Assembly (NCBI GenBank): GCA_947063855.1
Contig: CAMSTW010000001.1
Location: 1-64,000, forward strand
Direction of reading: 5' to 3'
Length of the DNA stretch: 64,000 bases
Source of the DNA: an uncultured Dorea sp.
Lineage (GTDB): Bacteria; Bacillota; Clostridia; Lachnospirales; Lachnospiraceae
Both the position numbers and the translations under genes were made by a program. The notes below the pieces were generated by a model. It ran no database searches. It was not told where the DNA came from and saw only the letters and a program-made list of their open reading frames with translations. This document shows, piece after piece, positions 60,310 through 64,000 of the stretch (positions are counted from its first letter, which is position 1; each line of letters begins with the position of its first letter).

Positions 60310-62703
60310 ATGAGGCAGTGGATTGAATATGCCGTAGAGAATTACCGCGGCAAGAATTCATTTGGATTTCAGCTGGCAAAGGATCTGAAGGAGAGGCAGA
60401 TCATACAGGCGGTGGAGAGATACGCAAGAGGGGTGAAGCCGGAGGAAGTGGTTGCGCTTATGGATACGTCTGTGTTCCGGTCAGGCAAGACGGGATTCTT
60501 ACTTACCGAACGGTATCTGTACAGTGACAAATATAGGGAAGAAGGACCGGTCAGTCTGATGTTTCTGAAATCCGTTTCCGTCAGACCGGAGAATAACAGT
60601 TGTTGTGTACTGACTTTCAAGGATGACAGTACGCGGGACGTGGATATATCTGTTTTTCTGGATGTTGTGGATGTACTGAAGCTGATCATCGAACAGAGAG
60701 ACGAGCATGAATCAGACGAGGAAGAATTCGAGGATTCTGCAAAAGGCGGGCATGCAGGGGAAGACAGAGACGGGCAGAGGGATCAGGAGAAAGAGCACAC
60801 TGGAACCGTGGCAGAGATGAGAGCATTGGGATACCAGAAAGGGACGGCAGAGGACAGGACAGTATTCGAGGATTCGGCAGAGGATTTCTTAAGAACCGTG
60901 CGGTCGGATGAAGCCGCAAGGGACGAAGGCGTGCCTGATGTATCGGGAAGGTCCTCACAAGGTGCATCTGCCGGGGATGAGAGGTTTTTGCAAGGTACGC
61001 CTGCCGGGGATGAGCGTTTTGCGGGAGTTGTCGATGGCAGGAAGCATATAGAAGGCCGGGATGCGCATACGGTATCGGATAGCTTTGTGAAAGAGGCTCT
61101 GGAGGCGTCAAAGATGGCTGTGCCGGGGATTTCTGTGGAGGAAGGCGGTATCCGCGCGTCTGAGAACCATGGGGAAGGTATCACAGCAACAGAGGGTTGG
61201 GCATCTGGTCTGGATGGCGCCGGGAAGACGTCAGGAGAAGATATCCATCCTGCAAAAGAGGCAAAAGAGCCGGAAGATAGCAGAGAAGCAGGGAAGTATG
61301 AGGTTTCCGGTCTGTCGATAGAGATCATCCCGGTCGATGAATTTGAAGAACCGGGAGAATCCGAAGAGTCAAGAGAACAACGCTGGCTGTCGGAGTTCTC
61401 CAAATCCGGCGAACCCGGAGATCTGATTCTGGAAGATGAGCCGGATCTTGTCCAGGGCCAGGAAGAGCCGGCAATCCCCGGACAAGAAGAAAACAGCGGG
61501 AAGGAAGAAAATGAAGAGACTTTGGAGACTGGCGCACAGACCGGGGAGTCAGATCAGATAGAAGAATCTTTTGAAGAGCTTCTTAAGAAAGCGGAAGCAG
61601 GCGACAGCGCCGCCATGTATCAGGCGGCGGAGGTATATTATACCGGAGAGCAGACGGCGAGGGATGCGAAGCAGGCAGGGGACGCCAGGCAGGCACAGAA
61701 TGAGAAGCATGAAGATGAAGCACGGCAGAAACAGAGCATAAAGCGGGCAGAGGATGCGCGGCAGGTGCAGAATGAAGAGCAGATAAAGAATGCGAAGCCG
61801 GCACAGGATATAAAGCAGGCGATGAGATGGTTCCGGGAATCGGCGAGACTGGAATATGTACCTGCAATGCTTAAGATGATGTACTTCTACCGTGAAGGAG
61901 AACAGGTGAAGAAGAACTTTACCCTCAGCTTAAGCTGGGCGAAGAAGGCGGCCGCGACAGGGGATCCGAAGGGGCAGTATGCCCTGGTCAATTCTTATCT
62001 CTATGGTCTGGACGGAAAGCAGGATACGAGAGCGGGTCTTGCGCTTCTTTCGAAGATGGCAGAGCAGGGCGATGAGTCGGCGAAGGAGACAGCGGATGAC
62101 GTGCTGAATAAGATCAAGGAAGCGAAGGAGCGGTTTGATGCAGGAATCAAGAATCCAAGCACGGCGTCCGGATATTATGAGATGGGAATGTACTGCCTGA
62201 ACGGGGACGGATTCTATAATTATCCCAAGGAAGCCGTCCGGTATCTCAGGAAAGCGGCAGAGAAGGAGCACGTCCACGCTGAGTACCAGCTTGCCCTTGC
62301 CTATCACACTGGCGAAGGCGTCAAGAAGGATGAGGACGAGTGCATCAGATGGCTTGAGAAGGCGGCGGCGAAGAGCCATAAGGAGGCCGGCGAATTGTTG
62401 GCAGACCTTCAGGAGAAGCGGCGGATCAAGCAGGAGAAGACAGAGTTCAAGAACCATCTCAGGCAGGCAGAGAAAGGAGACGCTTACGCCCAGTCCAAGA
62501 CCGCAGAGCTGTATCTGCAGGGGATTGGCGTGAAGCAGGATATACAGAAGGGTATCGAGTGGTATGAGAAGGCGAGCGAGACGGATGAAGGATATGCCGC
62601 CCGCCAGCTTGCGAAGCTCTACTCCGACGGAGAATTTGTCCCGGTAGATCCCGAGAAAGCGGCATACTGGCGGATGGTTGGCGGGGTGTTGGATGAGTTG
62701 TAA
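60310..62703 (+). CDS. Sel1-repeat protein with long acidic linker
   Basis: 797 aa. An N-terminal domain of about 130 residues (DLKERQIIQAVERYARGVKP; LLTERYLYSDKYREEGPVSL) is unrecognised and beta-rich. A low-complexity acidic/Gly linker of about 270 residues contains a local duplication (GASAGDERFLQGTPAGDERF). A Gln/Lys/Ala-rich helix follows, then at least five Sel1-like repeats (AEYQLALAYHTGEGVKKDED; YAQSKTAELYLQGIGVKQDI). Sel1 proteins are scaffolds. No signal peptide or membrane segment. RBS GGGAGAGG. Confidence 0.8.
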   Translation: MRQWIEYAVENYRGKNSFGFQLAKDLKERQIIQAVERYARGVKPEEVVALMDTSVFRSGKTGFLLTERYLYSDKYREEGPVSLMFLKSVSVRPENNSCCVLTFKDDSTRDVDISVFLDVVDVLKLIIEQRDEHESDEEEFEDSAKGGHAGEDRDGQRDQEKEHTGTVAEMRALGYQKGTAEDRTVFEDSAEDFLRTVRSDEAARDEGVPDVSGRSSQGASAGDERFLQGTPAGDERFAGVVDGRKHIEGRDAHTVSDSFVKEALEASKMAVPGISVEEGGIRASENHGEGITATEGWASGLDGAGKTSGEDIHPAKEAKEPEDSREAGKYEVSGLSIEIIPVDEFEEPGESEESREQRWLSEFSKSGEPGDLILEDEPDLVQGQEEPAIPGQEENSGKEENEETLETGAQTGESDQIEESFEELLKKAEAGDSAAMYQAAEVYYTGEQTARDAKQAGDARQAQNEKHEDEARQKQSIKRAEDARQVQNEEQIKNAKPAQDIKQAMRWFRESARLEYVPAMLKMMYFYREGEQVKKNFTLSLSWAKKAAATGDPKGQYALVNSYLYGLDGKQDTRAGLALLSKMAEQGDESAKETADDVLNKIKEAKERFDAGIKNPSTASGYYEMGMYCLNGDGFYNYPKEAVRYLRKAAEKEHVHAEYQLALAYHTGEGVKKDEDECIRWLEKAAAKSHKEAGELLADLQEKRRIKQEKTEFKNHLRQAEKGDAYAQSKTAELYLQGIGVKQDIQKGIEWYEKASETDEGYAARQLAKLYSDGEFVPVDPEKAAYWRMVGGVLDEL

Positions 62704-62727
62704 TCTGATGTAGGTATAAAAATTTTG

Positions 62728-62756
62728 TTGCATAAACGATGATAAAACCATACAAT
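62728..62756 (+). promoter_or_regulatory. Promoter of the second antitoxin-like gene
   Basis: TTGCAT (62728-62733), 17-base spacer, TACAAT (62751-62756), followed by AAGGAGG at 62801. Confidence 0.55.
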
Positions 62757-62815
62757 ATAAGAGGGGAAGTATGTATGCTGTAAAATGAGCCATACTGAAA
62801 AAGGAGGTGTTTCTT

Positions 62816-63010
62816 ATGGCAACTTCAAGCATTACAAAGAATTTTGTTATATCAGGCCAGAAGCAGGTGGAGATGTTTGCTGATGCGATTGAAGCATCGG
62901 CCAACGACAAAACACCTCGTGTTCCGATTAATGTGACTTACCTGCAGGGAGCAGATGAAATAGTAAAATTCATGGAGAAAAGGAAAAAAGCGGATGCAGC
63001 AGGCGAATGA
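62816..63010 (+). CDS. Antitoxin-like small protein of a GNAT-type TA pair, copy 2
   Basis: 64 aa from ATG 62816 with AAGGAGG upstream. The N-terminus MATSSITKNFVISGQKQVEM is nearly the same as the protein at 13809-13997; the C-terminal half (DEIVKFMEKRKKADAAGE) is divergent. It is immediately followed, in the same frame after its stop, by the tail of a GNAT toxin. Confidence 0.65.
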   Translation: MATSSITKNFVISGQKQVEMFADAIEASANDKTPRVPINVTYLQGADEIVKFMEKRKKADAAGE

Positions 63011-63157
63011 TTTTATTGTGTGGTATTCGTAGAAGCGGAAAATAAAGCAAAACTGCTTTCCTTTTATGAAAGTTATGGTTTTAAGCAGTTTGACACAAGA
63101 CAGACCGTAAAAGAATCTGAACCGTATGAACTGGTGCAGTTGTTAAGGCTGGTTTAG
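63011..63157 (+). pseudogene. Truncated GNAT toxin tail, copy 2
   Basis: Directly after the antitoxin stop and in the same frame, the sequence reads CVVFVEAENKAKLLSFYESY, then GFKQFDTRQ and ends QLLRLV at TAG 63155. It is homologous to the C-terminus of the fragment at 13455-13760 (KLLSFYQ..HFRQFDTRQ, QLLRLL). No start codon or N-terminal domain remains. Confidence 0.75.
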
Positions 63158-63310
63158 ATGTTAAAATCTCATAGTATCAATAATTTTAGGTGATTAGCAA
63201 CGAAAACCTAAACCAAATACGGAAAGACGTTTTTGGAAAATGGAGCGCAGGCTCCGGGTTAACGATGAGGCGGGAACACCTTAAGACTTTCTGAAAATTC
63301 CTTAAACTCC

Positions 63311-63339
63311 TTGACAAACCTTGCCGGGATGTCTATAAT
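63311..63339 (+). promoter_or_regulatory. Consensus sigma-A promoter for valS
   Basis: Perfect TTGACA (63311-63316), 17-base spacer, perfect TATAAT (63334-63339). Before it, 63158-63310 holds no gene. Confidence 0.92.
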
Positions 63340-63345
63340 CCTGTT

Positions 63346-63752
63346 TAAAGTTCAAAGAACAAGTTTATAGCACAAAGGCGTTGAGGAAGAGGAGTACGCA
63401 TAAGTTCATCCTGACAGAGAGAGCGTCCTGCCAAGACACAGATGCAGCAGACAGTATATCGGTATCGGCTGCTATACCTCGGCAGGCTGAGAGGCGCTTG
63501 AGGATTGAGATGCGGAAGGTAGCTTCGGAGCCGGATGACTGAATCTTCTTTCATATTATGGTTTGCTTATTTATGGTTTACCATTAATACAGAGGCCGGA
63601 TTGTAAGCGGCAGAAAGAAGCATAGGCCATCCCGGAGTCGTTCCCGTTACAGAATATGATGAGATATGGAAGAACGGATTCTCTTCTATATAAAATAAAG
63701 GTGGTACCGCGATTAATTTGATCGCCCTTTACAGAGTAAAGGGCGGTTTTTT
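63346..63752 (+). ncRNA. T-box leader of valS
   Basis: A long structured leader that ends with the T-box sequence AAAGGTGGTACCGCG (63697-63711) followed by a terminator. The upstream part contains Stem I material with AGTA near 63395. Binding of uncharged tRNA-Val should stabilise the antiterminator and allow valS transcription. A GTA (Val) triplet at 63519-63521 is one candidate specifier, but I could not fold the leader to prove it. Confidence 0.88.
63723..63752 (+). terminator. T-box regulated terminator
   Basis: CGCCCTTTA (63723-63731) pairs with TAAAGGGCG (63737-63745), followed by a run of T (63747-63752). Confidence 0.92.
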
Positions 63753-63954
63753 ATACCTTGAAGAGACGTAACTGTGCGCTATTTGCAAGTTATTTCCGGA
63801 CAGTTCCTAAGCAGGAGATATAACTTCCGGCAAGGTACATACGCCCTTGAATGTATCTTGAGGTTTTGAATAAATGTAACGGGTCTTAAGAAACAGATTC
63901 CTTACATGGGAAAACAGCAGATACATGCATCAACAGGAAAGAGAGGAAATGTAC

Positions 63955-64000
63955 ATGAGCCAGAATCTTGAGACAACCTACAATCCAAGAGAGATTGAAC
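63955..64000 (+). CDS. valS: Valyl-tRNA synthetase (3' end outside window)
   Basis: Only the first 15 codons are present: MSQNLETTYNPREIE, the usual ValS N-terminus. RBS AGAGGAA precedes ATG 63955. The T-box leader supports the identification. The enzyme charges tRNA-Val with valine. Confidence 0.9.
   Translation, partial: MSQNLETTYNPREIE

Overview
The window looks like the chromosome of a gut-type Firmicute of the Lachnospiraceae (class Clostridia). The evidence is AAGGAGG-type ribosome sites throughout, sigma-A promoters with 17-bp spacers, a T-box leader in front of valS, YesM/YesN-type two-component systems beside glycosidases, CUT1 sugar transporters that lack their own ATPase, a DUF624 protein, and a fructose PTS operon. 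The genus is an inference. Most genes have moderate GC. One island (about 22.6-32.7 kb) is visibly AT-rich and foreign in character.

Layout. 1-5.8 kb: the end of a secreted GH5 cellulase-like lipoprotein, two small coupled genes, an AAA/PD-(D/E)XK protein, a convergent lrgAB pair, and a HipA-like kinase with its own promoter divergent from lrgAB. 5.8-13.4 kb: GH38 alpha-mannosidase, DUF624 protein, YesM-like kinase and YesN-like regulator. 13.4-14.0 kb: a GNAT toxin-antitoxin locus whose toxin is truncated. 14.2-22.5 kb: two permeases, a binding lipoprotein, a DUF4432 protein, a D-lyxose/D-mannose isomerase and a GH2 beta-mannosidase. Together these form a mannoside-use region: import, alpha- and beta-mannoside cleavage, and probable mannose-to-fructose isomerisation.

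22.6-32.7 kb: a decayed mobile region holding remnants of a DUF4143 ATPase, YbhB, TetR, a DDE transposase and an IS200-like tail. It leads into a two-gene AT-rich operon: a protein of about 1,804 aa with a C-terminal STAND-like ATPase, then a 360-aa partner with a C-terminal HEPN-type RxxxxH motif. I know no described defence system with this architecture, so it is the best candidate for an undescribed system. The island ends in a truncated nhaC.

33-40.4 kb: YitT protein and a complete fructose PTS operon (fruK, fruA, HPr, enzyme I, DeoR-type regulator). The HPr has Gly at position 46 in place of the regulatory Ser. 40.5-42.2 kb: a second defence-like pair, an OLD/AAA_15-type ATPase overlapping a small TOPRIM/RloB-like protein. 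42.3-45.4 kb: a sugar ABC operon on the minus strand, with a perfect 20-bp palindrome at its promoter. 45.6-56.2 kb: a URO-D-family protein, an acyltransferase-like protein, another sugar ABC operon, a DUF4091/GH123-like protein, a HAD phosphatase, a molybdopterin oxidoreductase, its ferredoxin partner and a flavodoxin remnant. 56.3-63.2 kb: a small accessory cluster, a P-loop kinase, a family-6 uracil/hypoxanthine DNA glycosylase, an AEC transporter, a Sel1-repeat protein, and a second GNAT toxin-antitoxin locus with a truncated toxin. 63.3-64 kb: promoter, T-box leader and the first codons of valS.

Short tandem repeats are unusually frequent between genes (34 bp x3, 8 bp x5, about 36 bp x5, 41 bp x2.5), and one dispersed 24-bp intergenic element occurs three times. 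All assignments come from reading the sequence and from family knowledge; no database search was run.
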